A stretch of DNA of 64,000 nt from Chlorogloea sp. CCALA 695 (GCF_003003885.1 NZ_PVWN01000013.1:39850-103849); one strand, 5' to 3'; shown: positions 45,048 to 54,088, counted from the first letter of the stretch. Notes: generated by a model not told the origin, from the sequence alone. A program made the numbers and translations.

Positions 45048-45941
45048 CTAATTTAAAAACTCCGAGGCGACAATCATTGAGCCAATTCCGCTATCGGTAA
45101 AAATCTCTAGCAGCAAGGCGTGCGGGATTCGTCCATCAATAATGTGGGCGGCTTTTACTCCTTGAGCTAAACTTCGCACGCAACAATTTACTTTTGGTAT
45201 CATCCCCCCACTGACAACCCCCTTAGCGATTAATTCGCGGGCTTGTTGGATATCTAACTTATAAAGCAAAGTTGAGGGATCTTTATAGTCTTCTAAAATT
45301 CCGGCGGTATCGGTGAGCAAAATTAACTTCTCTGCTCCCAAAGCGGCGGCGATTTCTCCGGCTACCGTATCGGCGTTAATGTTGTAAGCTTGACCATTTT
45401 CGTCTGCCGCTACGCTAGAAACGACAGGAATATAGCCATCTTTAAGCAAAGATTCTAAAATCCGCACATCCATAGTGCTAACTTCCCCTACAAATCCAAT
45501 CCCTTCACGACCTTCGGGGCGAGCTTTGATTAAATTGCCATCTTTGCCGCACAAACCTACCGCCGAGCCTCCAGCTTGGTTGATTAAAGAAACAATTTCT
45601 TTATTAACTCGACCAACTAAAACCATTTCTACTACATCCATTGTGGGCGCATCGGTCACTCGCAGCCCATTGTTAAATTGGGGTTCAATTCCCAGCTTGT
45701 CTAGCCAACTATTGATTTCTGGCCCGCCGCCATGAACTATTACCGGGCGCAATCCTACACAAGCTAAAAATACTACGTCTCTAACTACTCGGTCTTTGAG
45801 GGCGCTGTCTTTCATAGCCGCGCCGCCATACTTGACGACGACAATTCGCCCAGAAAATTGTTGAATGTAAGGTAAAGCTTCACTCAGCACTCGGACGCGA
45901 GTGGCTTCAACTTCCCCAATGTATTCGCGATCGTTGTCCAT
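45048..45941 (-). CDS. argB: acetylglutamate kinase
   Basis: Phosphorylates N-acetylglutamate in arginine synthesis; in cyanobacteria it is the target of PII. The 297-aa protein has [71 protein letters not shown] and [14 protein letters not shown]. The N-terminal extension (about 25 aa, [20 protein letters not shown]) is the helix used by arginine-sensitive hexameric forms. Start ATG 45941. Confidence 0.97.
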   Translation of the reverse strand: MDNDREYIGEVEATRVRVLSEALPYIQQFSGRIVVVKYGGAAMKDSALKDRVVRDVVFLACVGLRPVIVHGGGPEINSWLDKLGIEPQFNNGLRVTDAPTMDVVEMVLVGRVNKEIVSLINQAGGSAVGLCGKDGNLIKARPEGREGIGFVGEVSTMDVRILESLLKDGYIPVVSSVAADENGQAYNINADTVAGEIAAALGAEKLILLTDTAGILEDYKDPSTLLYKLDIQQARELIAKGVVSGGMIPKVNCCVRSLAQGVKAAHIIDGRIPHALLLEIFTDSGIGSMIVASEFLN

Positions 45942-46070
45942 AATCTGCTTTAAAGTATCCCATGCAGTTTAATGGAGGATGCGATCGCACTTCAATGTCA
46001 CAAGTTACAGTTTTCTCTGCTCTCTAATGCTATGAATTTACGACTTTGCCCCGTTAGGCGGTAATAAATC

Positions 46071-46616
46071 CTATTTTAGGACGCTGGGAATAAGCTCTAT
46101 TACTCTATTGGCTATCTCGGTAGCGGTTTGGGCTTCGCTGATGCGGATGTGTAAATCGGCTTGCTTATATAGTTTTTGGCGTTGCTGAAAAATCTTTTGC
46201 AGTGTCTCTAAAAGATCGGTTGTTTGTAATAAAGGTCTAGTATCATCTGCTTTCAAACGCTCGTAAAGTATCTGTATCGGTACATCTAGCCAGACAATTA
46301 AGCCGTAATGCAGATAACTCCAGTTTTTTTGCCTAGTAACAATTCCGCCGCCAGTTGCGATCGCTAAATTTGTATACGCGCATACTTGGGCTAAAACTTT
46401 AGTCTCTATTTGCCTAAATTCTGTTTCTCCTACTTCAGCAAATAATTGATTAATCGAGCGCTTAGTCCCTTGCTCAATTACCGCATCGGTGTCTAAAAAT
46501 CTGTAGCCTAACTCGGTAGCAATTAAACTCCCTACCGTCGTTTTTCCCGAACCCATCATGCCAACTAGGTATAAATTTACTCCTTTCAATAGATTATTTT
46601 TTGTAGGTGTTTGCAT
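46071..46616 (-). CDS. aroK: shikimate kinase
   Basis: Phosphorylates shikimate with ATP in the aromatic pathway. The 181-aa protein has Walker A GMMGSGKTT at 19-27, the shikimate-binding FLDTDAVIEQ and ATGGGIVTR, and the lid DDTRPLLQ. A tandem repeat array begins about 38 bp upstream of its ATG (46616), so the promoter or leader of this gene is unusual. Coding sequence looks intact. Confidence 0.96.
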   Translation of the reverse strand: MQTPTKNNLLKGVNLYLVGMMGSGKTTVGSLIATELGYRFLDTDAVIEQGTKRSINQLFAEVGETEFRQIETKVLAQVCAYTNLAIATGGGIVTRQKNWSYLHYGLIVWLDVPIQILYERLKADDTRPLLQTTDLLETLQKIFQQRQKLYKQADLHIRISEAQTATEIANRVIELIPSVLK

Positions 46617-46653
46617 ATTCTCAATTAGTGGGTGCTTAAATTATTAGCTCAGT

Positions 46654-46947
46654 GTCTTGAAAAGTTTCTGGGACGGAGAATCCGCCCCCAGAACTTTCCG
46701 TTGTCTTGAAAAGTTTCTGGGACGGAGAATCCGCCCCCAGAACTTTCCGTTGTCTTGAAAAGTTTCTGGGACGGAGAATCCGCCCCCAGAACTTTCCGTT
46801 GTCTTGAAAAGTTTCTGGGACGGAGAATCCGCCCCCAGAACTTTCCGTTGTCTTGAAAAGTTTCTGGGACGGAGAATCCGCCCCCAGAACTTTCCGTTGT
46901 CTTGAAAAGTTTCTGGGACGGAGAATCCGCCCCCAGAACTTTCCGTT
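46654..46947. repeat. tandem array of six 49-bp units
   Basis: Six consecutive identical 49-bp units start at 46654, 46703, 46752, 46801, 46850 and 46899. Each unit contains imperfect inverted halves, AAAGTTTCTGGG and CCCAGAACTTT, around a short CGG..CCG core, so every unit can fold into a hairpin. There are no spacers, so it is not a CRISPR. A 108-codon open frame (46636-46962, minus) exists only because the unit is stop-free; the frame rotates since 49 is not a multiple of three, so I do not call it a gene. The rest of the 46617-47218 spacer shows nothing else. Confidence 0.95.
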
Positions 46948-47218
46948 AAAAGCTTGCGTCACAAAAATATTAGCAATTGAGCGCTAGTTTTTACAGTGCA
47001 TCTAAGAATCTTTGCCTTTATGCTATTTTTAAATGAACTTTACAGAAACTTTATCAACACTTCTAACGTCAAACAAAAAGATGCCAAACCTAGTTTAAGT
47101 ATTTGACCATCCCACAAGAGCGAGTGCTACTAGCTTTAACTCTTACAGGAGTTGAAGCTTAATAGATTTGTAGTCCAAAAAATCCCCAGAGTTAAATGTG
47201 TTGGCTGAGGTTTAAGAC

Positions 47219-47473
47219 ATGGCTTCGATTAGTGACCTAGTACAAAAAATTTTATTGGCTGGTTATCTAACAATTGAAGCAGAAGAACAACTGCGAAAAT
47301 TGTTGACTATCCAGTACAATGACGAAGACTTAAATGCTTTTGTGACTTTACAAGAAGCCGCAATGACGGGTCGAGTTAGGCAGGAGTCCCGCGAACGCCT
47401 GCAAAGAAGTAGTACAGGAAAAAGGTTTGCGCCTAATTCACCCTGTTGTTATGCGAGTATAGAACGGAGTTAA
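47219..47473 (+). CDS. conserved cyanobacterial small protein
   Basis: An 84-aa protein. Residues 1-60 (MASISDLVQKILLAGYLTIE, EEQLRKLLTIQYNDEDLNAF, AAMTGRVRQESRE) match a small protein commonly found in cyanobacteria, of unknown function, sometimes near regulatory genes. The last 25 residues (RLQRSSTGKRFAPNSPCCYA) look unlike the conserved part and may be read in a shifted frame after a late indel. A strong terminator follows at 47553. Confidence 0.7.
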   Translation: MASISDLVQKILLAGYLTIEAEEQLRKLLTIQYNDEDLNAFVTLQEAAMTGRVRQESRERLQRSSTGKRFAPNSPCCYASIERS

Positions 47474-47552
47474 AGACAATGTAATCAGTAAAAATACGGT
47501 ACATTGACAAAAATATTTATGGATAATAATTAGGATTAATTTTTTACCAGTG

Positions 47553-47583
47553 AAAGCACGAGAACAATTCTCGTGCTTTTTTC
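47553..47583 (+). terminator. rho-independent terminator
   Basis: AAAGCACGAGAA (47553-47564), loop CAA, TTCTCGTGCTTT (47568-47579), then further T residues. A 12-bp perfect stem between the small + strand gene and convergent sigma factor gene; it can work in both directions. Confidence 0.9.
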
Positions 47584-47586
47584 AAT

Positions 47587-48837
47587 CTAGCTGAGGGAGT
47601 CGAAATAATCACGGACGCGATTGCGGCGCTTGGGTTGACGCAATTTTTGCAGGGCTTTTGATTCAATTTGTCGCACTCGTTCACGCGAAAGGTCTAAAGC
47701 TCGTCCGATTTCAGCGAGGGAGTAAGCTTGACCATCACCTAAGCCAAAACGCATCAAAATTACATCCCGTTCGCGATCGCTAAGATCGGTTAATAGATAG
47801 TGTAAGTCACGCTGCAAAGATTCGCGCATTAGCACGTCTTCCGGCGATATGGTATCAGTTTCGAGTAAGTCGCCAAGTTCTGTATCTTTGTCCTTACCTA
47901 CTTTAGTTTCTAAAGATACCGAGCGCGGGACTCGCAACAAAACGTCCCGCAACTGCTTGGGAGTCATTTCTACTTCCTTAGCGATTTCTTCAATAGTAGG
48001 AGTATGTCCTTGCTCTTGGGCAATTTTGCGTTGGGCTTTTTTAATTTTGTTGAGCTTTTCGGTAATATGGACAGGTAAGCGGATAGTACGGCTTTGAGTT
48101 GCGATCGCTCTAGTTATTCCTTGGCGAATCCACCAGTAAGCGTAAGTGCTAAAACGGTAGCCTTTAGTAGGATCAAACTTTTCAACGGCTCTTTCTAAAC
48201 CGAGAGTTCCTTCTTGTACCAAATCTAAAAGCTCTAAGCCGCGATTTTGGTATTTTTTGGCTACAGACACAACCAAGCGGAGATTAGCTTGGATCATGTG
48301 TTCTTTGGCGCGAATACCTTGGGTTTTGACCTGCTCTAATTCGTCTACTGTCAAACCAGCAATTTCCGCCCAGCGTCTTTTACCTGCGGAGAGCATGGGC
48401 TTAAGTGCGGTTACTTCGATCTGGGCATTTTTAGCCCAGCGCTCTAAAGAAGGGCGGTGTCCGAGTTCGCACGTCAAACGCTCTTGAATTTCAATTAAGC
48501 GTGTGAAAGGTACAAGGATTTCATCGCCGCTTTGGGCTGCTTGTGAGCAAAGAAACCGCATTTTTAAGTAACGTTGAACTTTTTGAGCTTCCGCAACTTC
48601 TTCATCTCTAGCTAATAAATCTACCTTACCAATTTCTTGCAAATATAGACGTACTAAGTCCGTAGAGCGACGATTGGCGTTTTGCTGGGGGTGGGCGGTT
48701 GGCTCAGTAGATATATCTCCAAGAAGTTCATTTACCAGGGGTTCGGCTTCCAGGAGGCTGTCATCGGGGACAAATTCTAAGGGTGAATGGCGGCGATCGC
48801 CTTTGGTAGTGTCTGCGTAAAAAGATGTTACTGGCAT
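47587..48837 (-). CDS. sigC: group 2 RNA polymerase sigma factor, SigC-like
   Basis: A 416-aa sigma-70 protein. Region 1.2 (TDLVRLYLQEIGKVDLLARDEE), region 2 (MIQANLRLVVSVAKKYQNRG, DLVQEGTLGLERAVEKFDP, GYRFSTYAYWWIRQGITRAI), region 3 (VHITEKLNKIKKAQRKIAQE) and region 4 (DLSDRERDVILMRFGLGDGQ; LSRERVRQIESKALQKLR) are complete. The lack of a long acidic region 1.1 places it in the non-essential group 2; the MPVTSFYAD start and the insert between 1.2 and 2 suggest SigC. Group 2 factors respond to nutrient, light or stress changes. The letter assignment needs a tree. Confidence 0.85.
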   Translation of the reverse strand: MPVTSFYADTTKGDRRHSPLEFVPDDSLLEAEPLVNELLGDISTEPTAHPQQNANRRSTDLVRLYLQEIGKVDLLARDEEVAEAQKVQRYLKMRFLCSQAAQSGDEILVPFTRLIEIQERLTCELGHRPSLERWAKNAQIEVTALKPMLSAGKRRWAEIAGLTVDELEQVKTQGIRAKEHMIQANLRLVVSVAKKYQNRGLELLDLVQEGTLGLERAVEKFDPTKGYRFSTYAYWWIRQGITRAIATQSRTIRLPVHITEKLNKIKKAQRKIAQEQGHTPTIEEIAKEVEMTPKQLRDVLLRVPRSVSLETKVGKDKDTELGDLLETDTISPEDVLMRESLQRDLHYLLTDLSDRERDVILMRFGLGDGQAYSLAEIGRALDLSRERVRQIESKALQKLRQPKRRNRVRDYFDSLS

Positions 48838-48946
48838 AGGATAGTCTCAATGGCGTGACAATAGACTGAATCAGTGGTGCTTGTTGCTATTGTTCCCGTC
48901 ATTTAGCAAGAACTAACACTGATCGCGAAAATTTATTTGCTGAATT
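48838..48946. promoter_or_regulatory. upstream region of the sigma factor gene
   Basis: About 110 bp between the sigC-like start and the 3' end of the 48947-49239 remnant. It must contain the sigma factor's leader, but I see no motif strong enough to name. Confidence 0.3.
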
Positions 48947-49239
48947 TTAACTAAGAAGTAAATTTGCATAGCAATCGCTCTCTGCAAGCAACTTAGGTTC
49001 TGCTCCGTTAACATCTACAGCACGACAGCTAGATATTCCTGAATCATCAGTGCCATTAATTTGATTTACCCTATTGGCTAATCGCCTGAAAAGTTCTGTA
49101 AAGGCAAAATCACTGTCTAAAATTAAAAATTCATCGGTATGGCGATGAAATCTACCATCAAATATTAAGTGACTGTCTTCCCAAGCAACTACTACTCAAA
49201 AATCCTTTGGTTAGAAATCTTGCAAATAGCTATTCTCAC
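48947..49239 (-). pseudogene. frameshifted small hypothetical gene
   Basis: On the minus strand the frame from 49195 to the TAA at 48947 encodes VVVAWEDSHLIFDGRFHRHT, then DEFLILDSDFAFTELFRRLA and ends SDCYANLLLS, with normal codon texture but no start codon. A neighbouring frame from GTG 49239 reads VRIAICKISNQRIF and ends at a TAG exactly where the first frame begins. Joining them gives one sensible protein of about 95 aa (QRIF-VVVAWED), so a small indel near 49195 breaks the gene. The protein family is not recognised. Confidence 0.6.
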
Positions 49240-49672
49240 CTTGCCTTCAATACCTACTTTGAACAAATTAAGGAGTATTTTGCCAGTTAATGTTAAGAAT
49301 TAATTTGATTAATAGCTTCTATTTATTTTTGTGATAGAGGGCGTAGATACTCGATGCTGCATAACTTTGGCGATCGCGGGCTAATTTATTAGCCCGTCTA
49401 GATTTTTATGTGTGGTAATTATTGCAGCATGGTTTTAAGTTTGTGATCAATTTTTAGCATAATGACAATTTTATTAAAAACTATAATGGTCAAGATAAAA
49501 AAAACTGCTATGTGATCGGGCGCTGTAATTGAGGTATTTTATCCAAGTAAGTAATTTAAAGTTGAGAATTGTTTAGTTAAAACAACTATTTTACTTGCTT
49601 ACACCTGCAAGAACTTTTAAGCTATGTGTAGGGAGATCAAATATTTTTGTAATTCTGATACAACTTGTAAAC
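49240..49672. other. spacer upstream of the cytochrome gene
   Basis: About 430 bp, AT-rich, no supported gene. It precedes the CytM-like gene and should carry its promoter. A longer frame of the cytochrome opens at 49595 but its first 26 codons look non-coding. Confidence 0.4.
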
Positions 49673-50047
49673 TTGGACAAACAGCTTTCCAAACCTGACG
49701 CAATTATCCAGCAGCTAATTTTGTTAGCTATGGCGGTGCTGTTGACGCTGCTGCTATGGGTGTTTGGTATTCATAGAATCCAAGTGTCCGATCCATATAT
49801 CAAGGGCGTTCTAGCGCTTGCGGGAGATACGAAGCGAGGTCAGGCAATTTTTCAGATGAATTGTGCAGGCTGTCATGGTTGGCAAGGAGATGGAAGCGTC
49901 GGGCCAAGCTTGCAGCGAGTTTCTAAGCACAAATCTCGTTATGGTTTGATTCATCAAGTCGTAAGTGGCGAAACTCCACCAATGCCCCAATTTCAGCCGA
50001 ATACCAAAGAAATGGCAGATTTGCTCCGTTATTTAGAAACTTTGTAG
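49673..50047 (+). CDS. cytM: membrane-anchored c-type cytochrome, CytM-like
   Basis: A small c-type cytochrome with one heme. From TTG 49673 (124 aa) it has an N-terminal anchor helix (LILLAMAVLLTLLLWVFGI), the heme motif CAGCH at residues 64-68 and a probable axial Met104 in TPPMPQFQP. The anchor, RVSKHKS and QVVSGETPPMPQF match cyanobacterial cytochrome cM, involved in electron flow between photosynthesis and respiration under stress or heterotrophy. The start is uncertain: the frame is open to 49595, but homologues begin near DKQL. petN follows about 125 bp downstream. Confidence 0.82.
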   Translation: MDKQLSKPDAIIQQLILLAMAVLLTLLLWVFGIHRIQVSDPYIKGVLALAGDTKRGQAIFQMNCAGCHGWQGDGSVGPSLQRVSKHKSRYGLIHQVVSGETPPMPQFQPNTKEMADLLRYLETL

Positions 50048-50172
50048 GACGATGGTTTTTTAAGCATTTGGACTTCTACGGGCGCGATCGCCTGCCAAAA
50101 CCAATCGGTACTCCGTTGGAAGTATTATAAAGTTCAGAGTTGTTTTGTAATTTTAGTTTCGAGCTTACTGGT

Positions 50173-50262
50173 ATGGAAATTTTGACACTGGGTTGGGTTT
50201 CATTATTAGTTTTGTTTACATGGTCGATTGCTATGGTTGTTTGGGGTCGTAATGGATTGTAA
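50173..50262 (+). CDS. petN: cytochrome b6-f complex subunit PetN
   Basis: A 29-aa single-helix subunit of the cytochrome b6f complex in thylakoids. It reads [20 protein letters not shown] and ends VVWGRNGL, the nearly invariant PetN sequence. ATG 50173. It is followed 5 bp later by another small membrane protein gene, probably on the same transcript. Confidence 0.97.
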   Translation: MEILTLGWVSLLVLFTWSIAMVVWGRNGL

Positions 50263-50267
50263 GTAAC

Positions 50268-50435
50268 GTGGAAGAAACGACTATTTTACCGATCTTGGCC
50301 GTATCAGCTTTTGGTTTGCTAGTAGTTGTGAGCGGAGGAATTATTTACTTAACCGCCGTCTCCTGGCGCGATCGCCGTCGCCAAGAAACCGAAGTTCGTG
50401 CCAATAGACGCAGTGTCCGCCCCAATAAAAAGTAG
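50268..50435 (+). CDS. small single-helix membrane protein downstream of petN
   Basis: A 55-aa protein starting at GTG 50268: MEETTILPILAVSAFGLLVV, continuing VSGGIIYLTAVSWRDRRRQE and a basic tail ending RPNKK. One transmembrane helix, then a positively charged cytoplasmic or stromal-side tail. A similar small protein often follows petN in cyanobacteria, but its function is not known to me. Spacing (5 bp) suggests cotranscription with petN; a terminator follows at 50460. Confidence 0.8.
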   Translation: MEETTILPILAVSAFGLLVVVSGGIIYLTAVSWRDRRRQETEVRANRRSVRPNKK

Positions 50436-50459
50436 GACTAAATATTACCTACTAAAAAT

Positions 50460-50493
50460 TATGGTACAGGTTGATAGCCTGTACCATAAAAAG
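50460..50493. terminator. bidirectional terminator
   Basis: TATGGTACAGG (50460-50470) and CCTGTACCATA (50478-50488) form an 11-bp perfect stem with a 7-nt loop. A-rich sequence on both sides gives T-runs for either strand, between the petN group and convergent glgB. Confidence 0.88.
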
Positions 50494-50508
50494 TAACTCT
50501 TGTCAAAC

Positions 50509-52794
50509 TTACGGCATTGAGGCGGTTTTGTTTAAATCGAGTTTCAAAATTAAAACTCCCAAAGGCGGCAAACACAAATCCAGCGAGTAAGCCCGATTAT
50601 GGCAAGACCATTCTTCCGCCCACTTACCGCCTAAATTACCCATATTGCTACCGCCGTATTCCCGCGCATCGCTATTGATTAGCTCGGTATAAAACCCCCG
50701 CTCTGGTACGCCAATGCGATAGTGGGCATGAGGTTGGGGAGTAAAGTTGCACACAGCAATCAAAAACTCCTCTGAATCAATCGCGCGACGGATAAACGCC
50801 ACCACACTATGACGGTTATCGCTGCAATCTATCCACTCAAAACCTGGTTCGGCAAAATCTTGAGTATGTAAAGCGCGCTCTTGCCGATAAATCCGGTTGA
50901 GATCGCCCATAAATTGCTTTAATTGCTGGTGCGCCGGATGTTCCAATAAATGCCATTCCAAATCGCCCCACACATTCCACTCGCTCCATTGCCCGAACTC
51001 CATTCCCATAAATAGAGTTTTCTTGCCGGGATGAGCAAACATATAGCTAAACAAACAGCGCATATTGGCTAGTTTTTGCCAAGTGTCGCCGGGGATTTTG
51101 CCAATGATATGACTTTTGCCATGCACGACCTCATCGTGAGACAACGCCAGCATAAAGTTTTCGCTGTGGTTGTACCACATACTAAAAGTAATATTGTTTT
51201 GGTGAAACTGGCGAAACCAAGGATCCATGCTGAAGTAGTCCAGCATATCGTGCATCCAACCCATATTCCACTTTAAGTTAAAGCCCAACCCGCCCATGTA
51301 AGTCGGCCAAGATACCATCGGCCATGAAGTCGATTCTTCCGCAATCGATAATACCCCCGGAAAGTAGCTGAAAATTAGATGATTTGTTTGGCGCAGAAAG
51401 TCCGCCGCCTCTAAGTTTTCTCTACCGCCGTATTGATTGGGTAGCCATTCGCCGGGTTCGCGACAGTAATCGAGGTAAAGCATCGACGCAACGGCATCTA
51501 CGCGAATTCCATCAATATGATATTTGTCAAACCAAAACAAGGCATTGGCAACCAAAAAGTTTCTAACTTCGTGACGGTTGTAGTTGAATACTAAAGTACC
51601 CCATTCTTTATGTTCGCCTTTACGGGGATCTACGTGTTCGTAAAGGTGGGAGCCATCAAAAAATGCTAATCCATGCCCATCTTTAGGAAAGTGACCCGGA
51701 ACCCAATCAACCAAGACACCAATGTTGTTTTTGTGGCACTGGTCGACGAAATACATGAAGTCTTCCGGGCTACCATAGCGCGAAGTAGGGGCGTAGTAAC
51801 CCGTTACCTGATAACCCCAAGAGCCATCAAAAGGATGCTCGGCAATGGGGAGCATCTCTATATGAGTGTACCCTAGCTCAAGGACGTAGGGGATCAGGCG
51901 ATCGCTAAGTTCTCGGTAGGTGAGAAATCGCGCCCCTGGTTTAAGTTCAGACACGGTAACTACTGCCTCAATTTCTCCATTAGGTGCTATAGCCGGGGTT
52001 TCTGAGGCTCCGTGCAGCCAAGAACCTAAATGTAGTTCGTAAACAGAGATCGGCTGCGTCAATGGGTCGCTATGGCGGCGCGCTTCCATCCATTGCGAAT
52101 CACTCCATTGATAAGTATCTAAATCGGCAACTATTGAGGCAGTTTTGGGGCGGATTTCTTGCTGAAAACCGTAAGGATCTGACTTTTCGTAAATATGCCC
52201 GTCTTGATTTTTAATTTCGTATTTATAGCTGTCGCCGACTTTGACTTCGGGAATAAATAATTCCCAAACTCCGGTAGCACCTTTACGCATTTGATTTTTG
52301 CGCCCATCCCAATAATTGAAGTCTCCCAACAGAGAGACGTTGCGGGCGTTGGGGGCCCAAACTGCGAAATATACACCTTTAACGCCGTTGATTTGAGTGG
52401 CGTGAGCGCCTAATTTTTCATATATACGATGATGATTGCCTTCGGAAAATAAATGCAAGTCAAAATCTGTGATTCGTGGCGACCGAAAGGCGTAGGGGTC
52501 ATAAATTACCCGTTCGTGATCGCCCTCTTTTAGGCGCAGTTGATAATTTGAGAGTTCCAGGCTATCAATCGTGCATTCAAAAAAATGCGGGTTATGCACT
52601 GGATACATTTGGTACTCTAAACGTTCTTCTGGCAGTACAACCCAAGCACTATCAGCACTCGGTAAGTAGGCTCTCACTACCCAAACCGTTTTGCCATCTT
52701 GCTCGATGGCGTGAGCGCCCAGCACTTCAAAGGGATCTTGGTGCTGATTCCAAACAATCCGCTCTACCTGTTCGGGGGCTATGGTTATAGACAT
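50509..52794 (-). CDS. glgB: 1,4-alpha-glucan branching enzyme
   Basis: Makes alpha-1,6 branches in glycogen. The 761-aa GH13 enzyme has an N-terminal CBM48-type domain (VYFAVWAPNARNVSLLGDFNYWDGR), then the catalytic barrel with EMLPIAEHPFDGSWGYQVTG, the nucleophile region GIRVDAVASMLYLDY, acid/base AEESTSWP and LSHDEVVHGK, and a C-terminal beta domain. The start MSITIAPEQVERIVWNQHQD at 52794 agrees with relatives; an upstream in-frame ATG at 52812 adds six residues. All catalytic residues appear present. Confidence 0.97.
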   Translation of the reverse strand: MSITIAPEQVERIVWNQHQDPFEVLGAHAIEQDGKTVWVVRAYLPSADSAWVVLPEERLEYQMYPVHNPHFFECTIDSLELSNYQLRLKEGDHERVIYDPYAFRSPRITDFDLHLFSEGNHHRIYEKLGAHATQINGVKGVYFAVWAPNARNVSLLGDFNYWDGRKNQMRKGATGVWELFIPEVKVGDSYKYEIKNQDGHIYEKSDPYGFQQEIRPKTASIVADLDTYQWSDSQWMEARRHSDPLTQPISVYELHLGSWLHGASETPAIAPNGEIEAVVTVSELKPGARFLTYRELSDRLIPYVLELGYTHIEMLPIAEHPFDGSWGYQVTGYYAPTSRYGSPEDFMYFVDQCHKNNIGVLVDWVPGHFPKDGHGLAFFDGSHLYEHVDPRKGEHKEWGTLVFNYNRHEVRNFLVANALFWFDKYHIDGIRVDAVASMLYLDYCREPGEWLPNQYGGRENLEAADFLRQTNHLIFSYFPGVLSIAEESTSWPMVSWPTYMGGLGFNLKWNMGWMHDMLDYFSMDPWFRQFHQNNITFSMWYNHSENFMLALSHDEVVHGKSHIIGKIPGDTWQKLANMRCLFSYMFAHPGKKTLFMGMEFGQWSEWNVWGDLEWHLLEHPAHQQLKQFMGDLNRIYRQERALHTQDFAEPGFEWIDCSDNRHSVVAFIRRAIDSEEFLIAVCNFTPQPHAHYRIGVPERGFYTELINSDAREYGGSNMGNLGGKWAEEWSCHNRAYSLDLCLPPLGVLILKLDLNKTASMP

Positions 52795-52902
52795 GGAGCT
52801 ACCTGCTTGCATATAATTTAGTTCTTATGGTCATATTTATACCTATATGTTCCATCGCCTGTCAAAGCAATGGAACTCTGTTTTGCCTAAAACTCGCGGT
52901 GC

Positions 52903-53223
52903 TTAGATGGGCAAAAATGGGGCGAAAGTGCGAATTAGCTGGCGCAAACGCAAAAGAAAAATAGTTTCCCTCACTTTAGGACTTAGTTTTAACGGCGGCG
53001 AGTCTTGGAGTTGAATTTGCACTTCAGCGTACTGAGCCGCCGTTAAAAGTTTGCCATCAATGGGCGATCGCGCGGAGGTAATAATTTCTGTCCGCAATAC
53101 TTCTTCTGGAATCTCTGTTATTGGTGGCAATGATAAGGCAATTTTTGGGAGAAGTAAAGTTGACCCCATAATTAAGCTTGTACCTAAGCCAATCATAAAT
53201 AATTGTTGGCGTTTGCTTAACAT
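52903..53223 (-). CDS. secreted hypothetical protein
   Basis: A 106-aa protein. LFMIGLGTSLIMGSTLLLPK and IALSLPP form a signal peptide; the mature part (TEIPEEVLRTEIITSARSPI, DGKLLTAAQYAEVQIQLQDS, ETIFLLRLRQLIRTFAPFLP) is a short conserved domain seen in cyanobacteria. Function unknown. It follows the GST-like gene by about 30 bp on the same strand. Confidence 0.75.
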   Translation of the reverse strand: MLSKRQQLFMIGLGTSLIMGSTLLLPKIALSLPPITEIPEEVLRTEIITSARSPIDGKLLTAAQYAEVQIQLQDSPPLKLSPKVRETIFLLRLRQLIRTFAPFLPI

Positions 53224-53254
53224 ACCTTAATTTCTTATTTTGCGTAAGAGCTAT

Positions 53255-53932
53255 TTAACCTATAGCGATTCCCGGCGGTAATGGTTCAGCGCAAACTAAA
53301 TGAATTCGCTTAATCTGCTCGAATAACCAAGGGTACTGCTGCTGATAGGCGGGAATTAAAGCTAAGGGACTAAGCAAGGCGGCGGCAGTTAAATCAGCAA
53401 CGCTTAATAATTCACCAATTAAATAATTACTTTGCTCCCAACGCCGCGATAATTCTGCTATGGCAATTTCTATTCTTTGCTTTGCAAGTTCTGCCGTAGC
53501 GTCAGTAATGCCATACTGTTTTTGTACAACTTGAATTAACACTTGGCTAAATACTGTTGGATCGATTGATTTACCCTCCCTGGCGCGAAAGTGATAATAC
53601 ACAAACCTAGTTGCCGTGCCAATACTTTCATCTAACCAATCTTCCAGCATATTTGCCTCGCTTTGCTGGGCTTTGTTAGGCAAAAATAGCGCGGGCGTTG
53701 GGCAATAATTCTCTAAAAACTTAAAAATATTGGTAGAATCGGCTATAGCTTCTACTAATCCTGTTTCTTGGGGTAATAATACAGGTACGGTTGTTAGCCC
53801 AGTTAACGGCTTCAGTTTGAGGATGTGCAAGCCAGGAGTTAAATTGCTTACTTGATAAGATATTTTTTTATAACCTAATGCTAGTCTTGCTTTTCGGCAG
53901 TAGTGAGAAGTACTAAATTGCAGTAGCAGCAT
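53255..53932 (-). CDS. glutathione S-transferase family protein
   Basis: A 225-aa protein with an N-terminal thioredoxin-like domain (LLQFSTSHYCRKARLALGYK, where S7/H9/C11 could hold the catalytic thiol-activating residue; TTVPVLLPQETGLVEAIADS is the glutathione-binding cis-Pro/Ser region) and an all-helical C-terminal domain (YLIGELLSVADLTAAALLSP). It likely conjugates or reduces a substrate with glutathione; specific substrate unknown. Confidence 0.88.
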   Translation of the reverse strand: MLLLQFSTSHYCRKARLALGYKKISYQVSNLTPGLHILKLKPLTGLTTVPVLLPQETGLVEAIADSTNIFKFLENYCPTPALFLPNKAQQSEANMLEDWLDESIGTATRFVYYHFRAREGKSIDPTVFSQVLIQVVQKQYGITDATAELAKQRIEIAIAELSRRWEQSNYLIGELLSVADLTAAALLSPLALIPAYQQQYPWLFEQIKRIHLVCAEPLPPGIAIG

Positions 53933-54088
53933 TAACGAACTTACGTTTTTACGATATTAAAATAATTCTCCTACAAATATCTGGCAAAAGCTTGTTGAAT
54001 TTAGGATTATTTACCTAGCTCAACTTGCTGGAGCAGTTTTTTGCAGGAGAACGTCTCACCACAGGTTTTTAAAGTTGTCTCCCTGCTT

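Noticed and set aside
46654..46947. CRISPR array
   Set aside because: Units are directly adjacent and identical, with no variable spacers and no cas genes nearby.
46636..46962. 108-codon ORF over the 49-bp repeat array
   Set aside because: It is stop-free only because the repeat unit is; the repeat has no codon-like bias and the frame rotates each unit.
49595..49672. 26-residue extension of the cytochrome gene
   Set aside because: These codons look non-coding and CytM-like proteins begin near DKQL; start remains uncertain.
51384..51876. Short plus-strand ORFs within glgB
   Set aside because: Antisense shadows of a fully conserved enzyme.
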